From Saprospiraceae bacterium (GTDB lineage: Bacteria; Bacteroidota; Bacteroidia; Chitinophagales; Saprospiraceae): DNA of 60,893 nucleotides. Where the stretch lies: positions 1 to 60,893 of the forward strand of contig JANQZX010000133.1 of the NCBI GenBank assembly GCA_030728245.1. The letters run 5' to 3'. Shown here in pieces: positions 8,240 to 17,306 of this stretch; position 1 is the first letter of the stretch; each line of letters opens with the position of its first letter. The position numbers and the translations under genes were made by a program. The notes beneath the pieces were generated by a model, which was not told the origin of the DNA, did not search any database, and was given only the letters and a program-made list of their open reading frames with translations.

Positions 8240-9643
8240 ATGTTTTTTCAACATATTTACGACAAAACACTTGCTCAGGCAAGTTACTTACTTGGCTGCC
8301 AGAAAACAGGCGAAGCTATCGTCATTGATGCAAAACGCGATGTAGATACTTATATCGACATAGCCAAACAGAACAATTTGCGCATCACCCATATAACGGA
8401 AACTCATATCCATGCCGATTTCCTCTCTGGTTCACGCGAATTAGCTGCTCTTACGGATGCGGAGATGTATTTATCAGACGAGGGCGGTCCCGATTGGCAA
8501 TATAAATTTAGTCATACCGGCTTACGTCATGGAGATGTCATAAAAGTTGGCAATTTATCTCTTAAAGTTCTCCACACTCCGGGCCATACTCCAGAAAGCA
8601 TCACTTTTTTGCTCACTGATCATCCTGCCAGTAATGAACCTGTGATGATGTTTACCGGTGATTTTGTGTTTGTAGGTGACATAGGTCGTCCCGATTTATT
8701 GGAAAAAGCGGCAGGAATGAAAGGGACGCAAGAAATTGGAGCCGATCAAATGTATCATTCTATCCAGCAATTTCAGGCACTGCCTGACTTTATTCAAGTT
8801 TGGCCAGGACATGGCGCCGGGTCTGCTTGCGGCAAAGCATTGGGTGCTGTGCCCAGTACAACGGTCGGTTACGAAAAAATACGCAATTGGGCGCTCCAAT
8901 ACGGAGAAGATAAAACCGGATTTGTAGGCTATCTGCTTAGTGATCAACCTGAGCCTCCAAAGTATTTTGCGGAGATGAAAATGAGGAATAAGGAACCCAG
9001 AAATTTGTTGACTCAAGTACCCAAACATCAAAAATTAAGTCCTGAAGCTGTTTTGGATGCACTTAATAATGAGGTAACCGTCATCGATACCCGCCATAAA
9101 TCACTTTATGAAAAAGGATCTATACCCGGTACTATAAACATTCAGCATAATAATTCACTGGCAACCTGGGCCGGTTGGTTCCTAACTTACGATAAACCTT
9201 TCATTATTATTGCCGAGGATAATAATATGGAAGAAATAACCCGGAAACTTATGCGCATAGGGTTAGATCAAATCATGGGTTATATAGATAATGTCAGCTG
9301 GTATGAGGCATTGGGCCATAAACTTCAGGTAACTTCCATTATAGACGCTGATTTTGTTGAAAATGCAGTTAAAAATAATGAAATGGAATTATTTGATATT
9401 CGTGGAACTTCAGAATTCCAGGACGGACATATTCCTGGGGCAAAACATCTTTTTCTAGGTACTTTAACTGAAAATACAGCAAAATTACCAAAGGACAAAC
9501 CGTTTATTATTCAATGTCAGGCTGGTGACAGAACGGCTATTGGAACTTCCCTCCTATTGTCATTAGGTTATACAAATGTTCTGAATTATTCTGGTGGATT
9601 TGCCGATTGGAAATCAAAAGGAAAGGACATAGCAAAAGATTAA
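8240..9643 (+). CDS. CstB-like persulfide dioxygenase with two rhodanese domains
   Basis: The 467-residue protein has a metallo-beta-lactamase-fold dioxygenase of the ETHE1 type (about 1-235; metal motif HIHADF, plus HTPGHTPES and GDFVFVGDIGRPD), then two rhodanese domains (about 265-355 and 365-467). The first has no active-site cysteine (FIIIAEDNN in its place), so it is a pseudo-rhodanese. The second keeps the loop CQAGDR with the catalytic Cys at 426. This order (dioxygenase, dead rhodanese, live rhodanese) is that of CstB, which oxidises low-molecular-weight persulfides and makes thiosulfate from the sulfite formed. A role in sulfide or persulfide detoxification is therefore likely. Confidence 0.88.
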   Translation: MFFQHIYDKTLAQASYLLGCQKTGEAIVIDAKRDVDTYIDIAKQNNLRITHITETHIHADFLSGSRELAALTDAEMYLSDEGGPDWQYKFSHTGLRHGDVIKVGNLSLKVLHTPGHTPESITFLLTDHPASNEPVMMFTGDFVFVGDIGRPDLLEKAAGMKGTQEIGADQMYHSIQQFQALPDFIQVWPGHGAGSACGKALGAVPSTTVGYEKIRNWALQYGEDKTGFVGYLLSDQPEPPKYFAEMKMRNKEPRNLLTQVPKHQKLSPEAVLDALNNEVTVIDTRHKSLYEKGSIPGTINIQHNNSLATWAGWFLTYDKPFIIIAEDNNMEEITRKLMRIGLDQIMGYIDNVSWYEALGHKLQVTSIIDADFVENAVKNNEMELFDIRGTSEFQDGHIPGAKHLFLGTLTENTAKLPKDKPFIIQCQAGDRTAIGTSLLLSLGYTNVLNYSGGFADWKSKGKDIAKD

Positions 9644-9685
9644 AAAGACCATTTTCTTCGTTAACCCTACATATAACTTTTATCA

Positions 9686-11650
9686 ATGATGAGATATTTA
9701 GGGTTAACGCTTTTTATTTTTATACACCTTCACATTGAAGCCCAGTCCTTTCGAACGCTTTCTCAGACAAAGCCAGGTATTCGGAAAGATTACGAAAAGG
9801 CTAAATTGGAAGCACAAAAGGAAAATACCAATGCCAGTATTATTCTTTTATTAAAGTGCCTTGAAAAAGATCCCATTTTGGTAGAAGCCTGGACATTACT
9901 GGGGAATGCATATCATGATATCGGCGAGTATAAAAAATCTCTGGATGCCTTTACAAAGTTATCCCTTATACACCCAAATCATGACATCAGGACGAACTAT
10001 GCTTTTGGACTAACTGCTTATAAATATGGAGATTATTCCCTGGCAGTTGAAAAACTGACCTTATATACGACCTCAAATAAAATAAAGGGACAGCCGCTTG
10101 AGCAAGCCAGTAAATTATTGGAAAATGCGATTTTCGCCCGTGACGCAGTGCAAAATCCTGTATTATTCACCCCCACGCCTTTGAATTCTTTTATTAATAC
10201 AGATGAACCAGAATATCTGCCATCCTTTTCTGCCGACGATAAAACCTTGCTATTTACCCGCGTAGTAAATGGGCAGGAAGATATTTTTTATACACAAAGA
10301 GATTCATTGTCAGGCGATTGGGGCAAATCAATTGCCTTAACCCAATTAAATACGCCTTTTAATGAGGGAGCACACACCTTATCGGCTGACGGTTCAACGT
10401 TGATATTTACCCAATGTGAAAATAAAAATGGACTGGGTAGTTGCGACCTTTACATTTCATACAAAAAAGGAGAACAATGGACAGCGCCTAAAAATGTAGG
10501 GGCACCTGTAAACACTATGTATTGGGAATCAATGCCTTCCCTTTCTGCTTCCGGCGATAAATTATTTTTTTCTTCCAAACGTCCCGGAGGTTTTGGTGGT
10601 ACGGATATATGGATAAGCCGACTTATTTCAGCCGATAAATGGTCTGTCCCTGAAAATGCAGGACCGAACATAAACACCCCGGGAGATGATCAGGCGCCCT
10701 TTCTTCATATAGATGGGCAAAGCTTATATTTCATGTCCAATGGACATAAAGGGATGGGCGGATTTGATATTTATCTTTCCAGAAAAGATAGTACACAGAA
10801 GTGGGGAAAACCTATTCACCTGGGTTACCCCATAAACACCATTGCCGATGAAGGCGCGCTTTGTATCAATAGAACGGGGGAAACAGCCTATTTTTCCAGT
10901 TCTAAACGGGATACACCTGGAAAAGGCATGACCAGTAAAACAAATATTGATATCTTCAGTTTTCCTCTTTATCCGGACATCAGACCTATTCCCGTTACCT
11001 TTGTCACTGGGAAAATATTTGCCAATGATAGTAACCAACCTCTTCCGGCACAACTTGAAATAAGTGTAACTGAAACCGAAGCCATTATTTTTAAGGCAAA
11101 AATAGACTCCACAGGAAAATTCTTTATTTGTTTACCGAGCGGTCAAAATTATTCTCTGTCGGCCTCCTACCCCGGATATACCCTTTACAGCAATTATTTT
11201 ACGCTACTCGACGCTCATTCTGCTTTAGAACCCTATTATTTGACTATTTTACTGCAAAAAATAAATAAGCCAGCCACTGCCATTTCAACGGAAAAAATGG
11301 TAGAGGAAGGAGATCCAATTGTATTAAAAAATGTATTTTTTGAAACGGGATCAGCACAACTAAATCCAAATTCGCTCCATGAATTAAATCTGTTAAGTCA
11401 GTGGCTAGCAGAAAACTCAACAATTTTCATACAAATTAATGGGCACACAGACTATATAGGGGAAGAAGAAATGAATGTGCAACTGAGTACTCAAAGAGCA
11501 AAAACGGTATATGAATACTTAATACAATCAGGAATAGGCAGGGAGCGTCTTCGATATAAAGGCTATGGTTCGTCGAAACCCGTTGCCGACAATGCAACGG
11601 AAAAAGGGAGAAAAGAAAACAGGCGTACAGAATTCATCTTGTTGAAATAA
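9686..11650 (+). CDS. PorE-like OmpA-family protein with TPR and beta-propeller
   Basis: A signal peptide (cleavage near EAQS) starts this 654-residue periplasmic or outer-membrane protein. Next come TPR-like helices (about 30-150, including LVEAWTLLGNAYHDIGEYKK), a PD40/WD40-like propeller (about 185-430, repeats such as LFFSSKRPGGFGGTDIW), a carboxypeptidase-regulatory-like beta sandwich (about 440-525), and an OmpA peptidoglycan-binding domain (about 545-654; INGHTDYIGEEEMN and LSTQRAKTVYEYL). The same domain order occurs in PorE of Porphyromonas gingivalis, a T9SS component that links the system to peptidoglycan. Paralogues with this layout are common in Bacteroidota, so orthology to PorE is not proven. 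Confidence 0.8.
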   Translation: MMRYLGLTLFIFIHLHIEAQSFRTLSQTKPGIRKDYEKAKLEAQKENTNASIILLLKCLEKDPILVEAWTLLGNAYHDIGEYKKSLDAFTKLSLIHPNHDIRTNYAFGLTAYKYGDYSLAVEKLTLYTTSNKIKGQPLEQASKLLENAIFARDAVQNPVLFTPTPLNSFINTDEPEYLPSFSADDKTLLFTRVVNGQEDIFYTQRDSLSGDWGKSIALTQLNTPFNEGAHTLSADGSTLIFTQCENKNGLGSCDLYISYKKGEQWTAPKNVGAPVNTMYWESMPSLSASGDKLFFSSKRPGGFGGTDIWISRLISADKWSVPENAGPNINTPGDDQAPFLHIDGQSLYFMSNGHKGMGGFDIYLSRKDSTQKWGKPIHLGYPINTIADEGALCINRTGETAYFSSSKRDTPGKGMTSKTNIDIFSFPLYPDIRPIPVTFVTGKIFANDSNQPLPAQLEISVTETEAIIFKAKIDSTGKFFICLPSGQNYSLSASYPGYTLYSNYFTLLDAHSALEPYYLTILLQKINKPATAISTEKMVEEGDPIVLKNVFFETGSAQLNPNSLHELNLLSQWLAENSTIFIQINGHTDYIGEEEMNVQLSTQRAKTVYEYLIQSGIGRERLRYKGYGSSKPVADNATEKGRKENRRTEFILLK

Positions 11651-11660
11651 ATTCTGTACG
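11624..11660. terminator. Inverted repeat between convergent genes
   Basis: CGTACAGAATT (11624-11634) and AATTCTGTACG (11650-11660) are perfect 11-bp arms around a 15-nt loop, spanning the stop codon of the PorE-like gene. On the minus strand the stem is followed by a T-rich stretch (CCTGTTTTCTTTTCTC), so it may end the purA transcript that arrives from the right. On the plus strand no T-run follows. Confidence 0.45.
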
Positions 11661-11700
11661 ACAGTAATTTCAGGGAAATGTCAAAATACAGGCAAAGAAA

Positions 11701-12972
11701 TTATTTGACGATGAGTTGATCTCTACCTGGACCTACGGAAACCATGGTAATAGGCACATTAAGTTCTTTTTCAAGTTTCAACAAATAATCAGTTGCCTCC
11801 TTAGGCAAATTATTCCAATCGGTTACTTCATCTAAGGGTACATTCCAACCTGGAATATTTTCATAAGAAACAGAAAAAGTATCATCACTTATATCAAAGG
11901 GAAGATTTTGAGAGAGGGAACCATCTTCTGATGTATAGGCAGAACCCATAGCAAAATCAGAAAAAGCGGAAAGAACGTCCATTTTAGTTACAATCAGCTG
12001 AGTAACCCCATTTAACATGATGGCATATTTCAACTGAGGCACATCGAGCCAACCACATCGCCTGGGTCTTCCTGTAGTTGCACCAAATTCTCCGCCTTCA
12101 GCCCTTAATTTTTCTCCTGTTTCATTATGTAGTTCTGTTGGAAAAGGGCCCGATCCAACCCGGGTACAATAGGCTTTGGTAATACCATAAACCTCCTTTA
12201 TTTTTTGCGGAGAAACGCCCAATCCAGTACAAACGCCCGCGGTAATCGTATTGGACGAAGTAACGAAGGGATAAGTTCCAAAATCAATATCTAACATAGT
12301 ACCTTGAGCCCCTTCAGCTAATATTCTTTTACCCTCAGCCAAGGCATCGGCTATAAAATATTCGCAATCAACAAATTGCAATTTTTTAACCTCATTAATT
12401 GCCTCCATCCATTTTTGTTCTTCACCTTCGATATCAAAAGGAAGATCAGGAAATTGTGCTAATAATTTTAGGTGTTTCTGCTTTAGCGAATAGTATCTGG
12501 CATGAAAATCAGGCGACAGAATATCACCAATTCTAAGACCATTCCGCCCTGTTTTATCCATATATGCCGGACCAATACCCCTTAGGGTTGAACCAATTTT
12601 TTCCTTCCCTTTAGCTAATTCCGATGCTGCGTCGAGCATACGATGAGTGGGTAATATAAGGTGAGCTTTCTTCGCAACAAAAAGTCTGTTTTCGAAAGTA
12701 ACACCCACGGCGGTAAGTTCATTCAATTCTCTAACAAAAGTAATTGGGTCTATAACTACCCCATTACCGATAAGGTTTTGCAGATTTTCCCTGAAGATAC
12801 CGGAAGGAATAGTATGAAGGACAAATTTTTTCCCTTCAAATTTAAGCGTATGGCCAGCATTAGGTCCACCTTGAAACCGGGCTACCATTTGATATTTTGG
12901 TGCCAAATAATCTACTATTTTACCTTTACCTTCATCGCCCCATTGCAATCCCAATAAAACATCAATTTCCAT
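11701..12972 (-). CDS. purA: Adenylosuccinate synthetase
   Basis: This enzyme makes adenylosuccinate from IMP and aspartate with GTP, the first step from IMP to AMP. The 423-residue protein has the hallmark GTP-binding P-loop LQWGDEGKGKIVDYL at its N-terminus, then RFQGGPNAGHT, the IMP-contact GSTLRGIGPAYMDK, and LAEGAQGTMLDIDFGTYPFV. Length matches bacterial PurA (about 420-430). The ATG at 12972 puts the catalytic Asp in its normal early position. It is convergent with the PorE-like gene. Confidence 0.97.
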   Translation of the reverse strand: MEIDVLLGLQWGDEGKGKIVDYLAPKYQMVARFQGGPNAGHTLKFEGKKFVLHTIPSGIFRENLQNLIGNGVVIDPITFVRELNELTAVGVTFENRLFVAKKAHLILPTHRMLDAASELAKGKEKIGSTLRGIGPAYMDKTGRNGLRIGDILSPDFHARYYSLKQKHLKLLAQFPDLPFDIEGEEQKWMEAINEVKKLQFVDCEYFIADALAEGKRILAEGAQGTMLDIDFGTYPFVTSSNTITAGVCTGLGVSPQKIKEVYGITKAYCTRVGSGPFPTELHNETGEKLRAEGGEFGATTGRPRRCGWLDVPQLKYAIMLNGVTQLIVTKMDVLSAFSDFAMGSAYTSEDGSLSQNLPFDISDDTFSVSYENIPGWNVPLDEVTDWNNLPKEATDYLLKLEKELNVPITMVSVGPGRDQLIVK

Positions 12973-13094
12973 ACGCGCAAAAATATATTTTTAAGAATCA
13001 ACTTTTCGAAACAAATTTAAAATAATATCCAGCAGAATTTCTCTAAAAACGATGAAACTGAACTATTAATTTATTTGCAACCCATATTTAAGGC

Positions 13095-13613
13095 TTAGGA
13101 CTCCTTAAACCAGCCAGCATAGGTAACATAATTATTGGCAATTCTGGAAACCGTCTGGGAAAATTGTTCCTCACTTAAGGGCTTTATCTTTCTGGCGGGA
13201 ATCCCTGCATAAATATACCCTGATTCCAGCACCATATTTTCCAAAACAATAGCTCCGGCGGCGATAAGGACATTATCTTCCACCACCGCGTGATCCATAA
13301 TTATGGCGCCCATACCCACTAAAATATTATTTTTCAGGGTACATCCATGCACGATAGCCCTGTGACCGATACTCACATTGTCACCAATGGTGGTTGCGGC
13401 CTTATTCCATGTACAATGGATAATGGCACCATCCTGCACATTGACCCGATGGCCTATTCGAATGGCATTTACGTCACCGCGAATCACTGCCTGAAACCAA
13501 ACGCTGCAATCATCGCCCATGATGACATCTCCGATAATGGTTGCATTTTCAGCCAAATAGATGTTTTGCCCAAAAATAGGCGTATTCCCGTTTACCGACT
13601 TGATTAATGACAT
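13095..13613 (-). CDS. Gamma-class carbonic anhydrase-like hexapeptide protein
   Basis: The 172-residue left-handed beta-helix protein consists of hexapeptide repeats, as in the YrdA/PaaY/gamma-carbonic anhydrase family. The three zinc-ligand histidines are visible in the segment IIHCTWN...GHRAIVHGC. Family members form trimers with metal sites between subunits. Some hydrate CO2, some do not, and activity cannot be decided here. The ATG at 13613 is chosen over a TTG two codons upstream. It is divergent from hemN, with 79 nt between the start codons. Confidence 0.88.
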   Translation of the reverse strand: MSLIKSVNGNTPIFGQNIYLAENATIIGDVIMGDDCSVWFQAVIRGDVNAIRIGHRVNVQDGAIIHCTWNKAATTIGDNVSIGHRAIVHGCTLKNNILVGMGAIIMDHAVVEDNVLIAAGAIVLENMVLESGYIYAGIPARKIKPLSEEQFSQTVSRIANNYVTYAGWFKES

Positions 13614-13662
13614 ATTCAACTTTTTAAAGAATCTGTTAAAAGAATGGCAATACCCACCAAGA

Positions 13663-13670
13663 TACCTTTG
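13663..13670 (+). promoter_or_regulatory. Possible -7 element (TACCTTTG) of hemN
   Basis: TACCTTTG fully matches TAnnTTTG and lies 23 nt before the hemN start at 13693. No TTG occurs at the expected -33 spacing, so the call rests on the -7 match and position alone. Confidence 0.35.
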
Positions 13671-13692
13671 TCAAAACTACAAAGATTTCCCA

Positions 13693-15048
13693 ATGGTTGA
13701 TGAAAAGCTTTTAAGTAAATATGATATTCCTACGCCACGTTACACGAGCTACCCTACTGTTCCTTATTGGCAGACGGAGCCGATTTTAGAAAATGTATGG
13801 AGGAAAAGGCTATTGGATTCCATTTTAAAAAGTCCTTCATTAAGTTTATATATACACCTTCCCTTTTGCGAAATGCTATGCACTTATTGCGGTTGCAATA
13901 AACGCATAACGAGAAATCATGGCGTTGAAAAGCCCTATTTGGCAACTTTACTCAAGGAGTGGCAATTATATCGAAAGGAATTTCCTTCCTCTCCGATGGT
14001 ACAGGAATTACATTTGGGTGGCGGAACCCCTACTTTTTTCAGTCCTGAAAATTTAGTTGATTTCATGGGAAAATTGATATCAGATATTGATGTTCCCGCC
14101 GATGCAGATTTTAGTTTCGAAGCACATCCATCCTCCACTACCACCGATCATGTTGAACAACTGGGGAAAATTGGATTCAATAGGATAAGCCTGGGCATTC
14201 AGGATTTTTCCATGGATATTTTGAACCGAATCAATCGGTTTCAGACCTTGGAACAAATTGAAAATATCACTTATTCAGCCAGAATAAATCATTATACCTC
14301 CGTTAATTACGACTTAATCTATGGTCTCCCCGGTCAGACCATTGAACATATTAGTCAAAATATGGCTCATGTTGAAAGATTAAAACCCGATAGAATTGCC
14401 TTTTATAGTTACGCACATGTGCCTTGGGTTAAGCCTGGCCAAAGAGCTTATTCTGAGAAGGATTTACCGATTGGAATGGAAAAACAGCAACTTTTTGAGG
14501 AAGGCAAAAAATTATTATTGGAAATAGGCTATCTACCCATCGGAATGGATCATTTTGCCCTGGCAACTGATGATTTGTTCAAGGCCTTTTCCAACAAAGA
14601 TCTTCATCGTAACTTCATGGGATATACCCCTAAGGATACCGCTATTTTATTGGGATTGGGTGTTTCCGCTATCAGCAGTAATGAAAACACCTATATTCAA
14701 AACTACAGAGATTTGGAAACATACCAAAACAAAGTAGAAAATGGTCATTTACCCATTGAAAAAGGACACTTAATACAAGTGGAAGAACAAGAAACAGGAA
14801 GGCAGATAAGAAATATACTTTGTCAATACGAAACGAGCTGGGCCCCTACTTTTTTAAACAGTGCATCTGGACTTCAAATAAAATCTGACTTAATTGATTT
14901 AGAAAATGACGGCCTGATCAGGCAAAAGGAAAATGGTCTAGAAGTTACCCATACAGGCAAATCATACCTTCGGAATATCTGTTTAATTTTTGACGATAAA
15001 TACCGTGCGAAAAAACCGGTGAATCCTCTGTTTAGCAAATCCATTTAG
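13693..15048 (+). CDS. hemN: Oxygen-independent coproporphyrinogen III oxidase (radical SAM)
   Basis: This radical-SAM enzyme turns coproporphyrinogen III into protoporphyrinogen IX without oxygen, in heme synthesis. The 451-residue protein carries the HemN-type cluster motif CEMLCTYCGC (Cys 59, 63, 66, 68), where the extra CxC separates true HemN from HemW-like paralogues. Also visible are the N-terminal KYDIPTPRYTSYPT block, ELHLGGGTPTF, and RISLGIQDF. The ATG at 13693 gives the family length. The longer frame upstream overlaps the divergent carbonic anhydrase gene and adds nothing family-like. Confidence 0.95.
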   Translation: MVDEKLLSKYDIPTPRYTSYPTVPYWQTEPILENVWRKRLLDSILKSPSLSLYIHLPFCEMLCTYCGCNKRITRNHGVEKPYLATLLKEWQLYRKEFPSSPMVQELHLGGGTPTFFSPENLVDFMGKLISDIDVPADADFSFEAHPSSTTTDHVEQLGKIGFNRISLGIQDFSMDILNRINRFQTLEQIENITYSARINHYTSVNYDLIYGLPGQTIEHISQNMAHVERLKPDRIAFYSYAHVPWVKPGQRAYSEKDLPIGMEKQQLFEEGKKLLLEIGYLPIGMDHFALATDDLFKAFSNKDLHRNFMGYTPKDTAILLGLGVSAISSNENTYIQNYRDLETYQNKVENGHLPIEKGHLIQVEEQETGRQIRNILCQYETSWAPTFLNSASGLQIKSDLIDLENDGLIRQKENGLEVTHTGKSYLRNICLIFDDKYRAKKPVNPLFSKSI

Positions 15049-15205
15049 GTGACAAAAATCATCCTTTTTGATGGAGAAAAGTCTGTCAAAAAATGTTTAA
15101 ATACTACCATTTTTGTACCATTAAATGGATTGTTTTATACTAAAAACAGCCATTTCAATCGATTTGGGAGTGAAATTAACATTAACCTATTTAAACATAA
15201 CTACC

Positions 15206-16090
15206 ATGAAAAATACATTTCCGGTTATACTGGCAGCATTAGATTTAAGTCCACAGGATAAGCAGATCCTAAAGGTTTTAAAAACGATAGGTGAATTATC
15301 TGCCACAGAAAAAGCCTATTTATTTCATATTTCACCTGATTTTTCAGTGCCGGAAAATTTAGAGACTACTTATCATAATTTATTTAATGCTTCATTGCCT
15401 ATAGATGAACGCATGCGGGAAGATATATTAAAACAGGTAGAAGAAACCTGGGAAAATTACCCATCATTTGCCTATTTTGTTGAAATAAGAGAAGGCAAAC
15501 CTTATCAAAAGTTACTACACTGGTTGAATATAAAAGAGGCTGATTTATTGGTTATTGGACAAAAAAAGCAACCAGGAAAAAGTGGTTTGACGGCAAAACG
15601 AGTAGCCAGGACGACACCCACGAGCGTCTTAATTGTACCTGAAAAAGAAAGAACTTTCAAGTGGATATTAGTTCCAATGGATTTTTCAGAACATTCAAAA
15701 AAGGCATTAAGTATGGCCATTGCCATGCAAGCGAAAAAACCCGATATCTCTATTACTGCCTTGCATATTGTCGAACAACCTCCGGCTGACTTTTATAATC
15801 AGGCTCTGGTAGATTCAACCTTCAGGGAGGCTTTGAGAAATGCAGCGAACAAATCATTTGAAAAATTATTTGCCACCATTCCCGGAGCCGAGAAAATAAG
15901 ACTGGAATTAATTGATAATCATTATCATAATCCAGGCATTCACATTCAGGAATTTGCAAAAAATGGAGAATACGATCTCATATTAATGGGTGCGCAAGGG
16001 CACTCTATGTTGAAATCTATGCTTTTTGGCAGCGTTACAGAAGCCATCGTTGATAAAAATGAAGATCAACTTGTTCTTATTTTAAGATAG
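15206..16090 (+). CDS. Tandem universal stress protein (UspA) domains
   Basis: The 294-residue cytosolic protein holds two Usp domains (about 1-145 and 150-294). The C-terminal domain keeps the ATP-binding pattern G-2x-G-9x-G-S (MGAQGHSMLKSMLFGSVT). The N-terminal domain has a less clear form (VIGQKKQPGKSGLTAKRVAR), so ATP binding there is doubtful. Tandem Usp proteins bind nucleotides and support stress survival, with no fixed reaction. The ATG at 15206 is used, since the upstream in-frame extension does not match the fold. A strong terminator follows the gene, so it is a transcript end. Confidence 0.9.
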   Translation: MKNTFPVILAALDLSPQDKQILKVLKTIGELSATEKAYLFHISPDFSVPENLETTYHNLFNASLPIDERMREDILKQVEETWENYPSFAYFVEIREGKPYQKLLHWLNIKEADLLVIGQKKQPGKSGLTAKRVARTTPTSVLIVPEKERTFKWILVPMDFSEHSKKALSMAIAMQAKKPDISITALHIVEQPPADFYNQALVDSTFREALRNAANKSFEKLFATIPGAEKIRLELIDNHYHNPGIHIQEFAKNGEYDLILMGAQGHSMLKSMLFGSVTEAIVDKNEDQLVLILR

Positions 16091-16126
16091 CCAAATATAC
16101 AAATATAAGATGTAATAAAAATTCGT

Positions 16127-16167
16127 TCACCTCGTTAGGAGTAAAATCCTTTCGAGGTGATTTTTTT
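16127..16167 (+). terminator. Intrinsic terminator of the universal stress protein gene
   Basis: TCACCTCG (16127-16134) pairs with CGAGGTGA (16153-16160), and the inner arms AGGA/TCCT (16137-16140/16147-16150) extend the stem around a GTAAAA loop. A run of T (16161-16167) follows. The layout is that of a Rho-independent terminator on the plus strand. Confidence 0.85.
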
Positions 16168-16183
16168 GTTATTAACACACATA

Positions 16184-16257
16184 AAAAAAATGGAGCACCG
16201 AAAGATGCTCCACGAATTCCCTAAAATCACCCGAATTAAATGAATGATACAAATTTA
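16184..16257 (-). ncRNA. Candidate short minus-strand RNA with its own terminator
   Basis: On the minus strand, TAAATTTG (16257-16250) matches the -7 consensus. About 40 nt downstream lies the hairpin GGAGCA-tctttcgg-TGCTCC (16211-16192), directly followed by a run of eight T, a good intrinsic terminator. No minus-strand gene ends here, and the ~60 nt between have no start codon with an open frame. This fits a small noncoding RNA of about 60 nt, or an orphan terminator guarding against antisense reading. No TTG lies at -33 spacing, so the promoter is weakly supported. Confidence 0.3.
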
Positions 16258-16343
16258 TACTCTTTACTGCCTTTAAGTATTGATATTTGTCAATAACACA
16301 AAGCAATATTTATCAATCTTTTTATCTTTATTAAAAAAGGACA

Positions 16344-17300
16344 ATGGAATTAACATTCAATTCAATTGTATTTGAGCATAACACGGGTTTACACCCTGAA
16401 AATGCCATGCGATTGAGCGCTTTCAGGCACTTGCACCAAAATGAATTGATAGATGGTGAAAAATATCTAAGTCTGGTACATAGCATGGACCATATCCAAA
16501 AAATTCGAGATAACTCAAAAGACTTTTATCAGATTGATGACGACACCTTCCTTTCCAATCAAAGCTATGCGGTTGCCTGTTATTCTGTGGGTGCAGCTGT
16601 TCAGGCTGCGGAAACGGGGAATTTTGCTTTAATACGTCCACCAGGTCATCATTCATATAGAGATAAAGCCAGTGGATTTTGCCTGTTCAACAACGTTGCT
16701 ATTGCCAGTGAACATAAGGTCAGAGAAGGAAAACGAGTATTAATCATTGATTTTGATGGGCATTATGGCGATGGCACCGCAGACATCTTTTACGATACGG
16801 ACAAAGTCCTCTATTTTTCCATTCATCAGCATCCAGCTTTTCCGGGAACGGGTGATTTGCACCTCATTGGAGAGGGAAAAGGGAAGGGATTCAACATGAA
16901 TATGGGCGTACCTCCAAACTCAGGAGACGACATTTTCTTAGATGCTTTTTCTCATTTTTTACCCATTTTCAAGTCTTTTAATCCGGACGTAGTAGCCATT
17001 TCTGCAGGTTTTGATGGGGCCGAAGAAGATCCGCTTTTGCAGTTAAATTTATCTCCTAATGCATTTTATCAAATTGGTAAAATGATTGCCGCCTCCTTTT
17101 CTAATACTTTTGCCGTGTTGGAAGGTGGGTACCATCCCGGAGCGTTAGAACGAGGAATATATTCTTTTCTTGCAGGCATGAACGGACAGAATATCCCATA
17201 CACCACAGAAAAAAGTATTTCAGGACTGAGAGCTTGGGAAACTTATGAAATGAATTTACATAGTGTTTTAGGCTTTTTAAAACCATTTTGGAAAATATAA
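16344..17300 (+). CDS. Histone-deacetylase-family (AcuC/HDAC-like) protein deacetylase
   Basis: The 318-residue protein has the arginase/deacetylase fold of zinc-dependent deacetylases. Visible motifs are RPPGHHSYRDKASGFCLFNN (His102/His103 pair), DFDGHYGDGT (zinc ligands Asp138 and His140), AGFDGAEEDP (zinc ligand Asp224), and LEGGYHPG (Tyr263, transition-state Tyr), so the active site looks complete. The usual HHGNGT is HYGDGT here. Substrates in this family include acetyl-lysine proteins, polyamines and acyl amides. Only 6 nt separate it from the PatZ-like acetyltransferase gene, which favours protein acetyl-lysine as substrate by inference. Confidence 0.9.
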   Translation: MELTFNSIVFEHNTGLHPENAMRLSAFRHLHQNELIDGEKYLSLVHSMDHIQKIRDNSKDFYQIDDDTFLSNQSYAVACYSVGAAVQAAETGNFALIRPPGHHSYRDKASGFCLFNNVAIASEHKVREGKRVLIIDFDGHYGDGTADIFYDTDKVLYFSIHQHPAFPGTGDLHLIGEGKGKGFNMNMGVPPNSGDDIFLDAFSHFLPIFKSFNPDVVAISAGFDGAEEDPLLQLNLSPNAFYQIGKMIAASFSNTFAVLEGGYHPGALERGIYSFLAGMNGQNIPYTTEKSISGLRAWETYEMNLHSVLGFLKPFWKI

Positions 17301-17306
17301 CCCCTT

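Noticed and set aside
13561-13692. Upstream extension of hemN by 44 codons
   Set aside because: It overlaps the divergent carbonic anhydrase coding region and does not resemble HemN N-termini; the ATG at 13693 fits family length.
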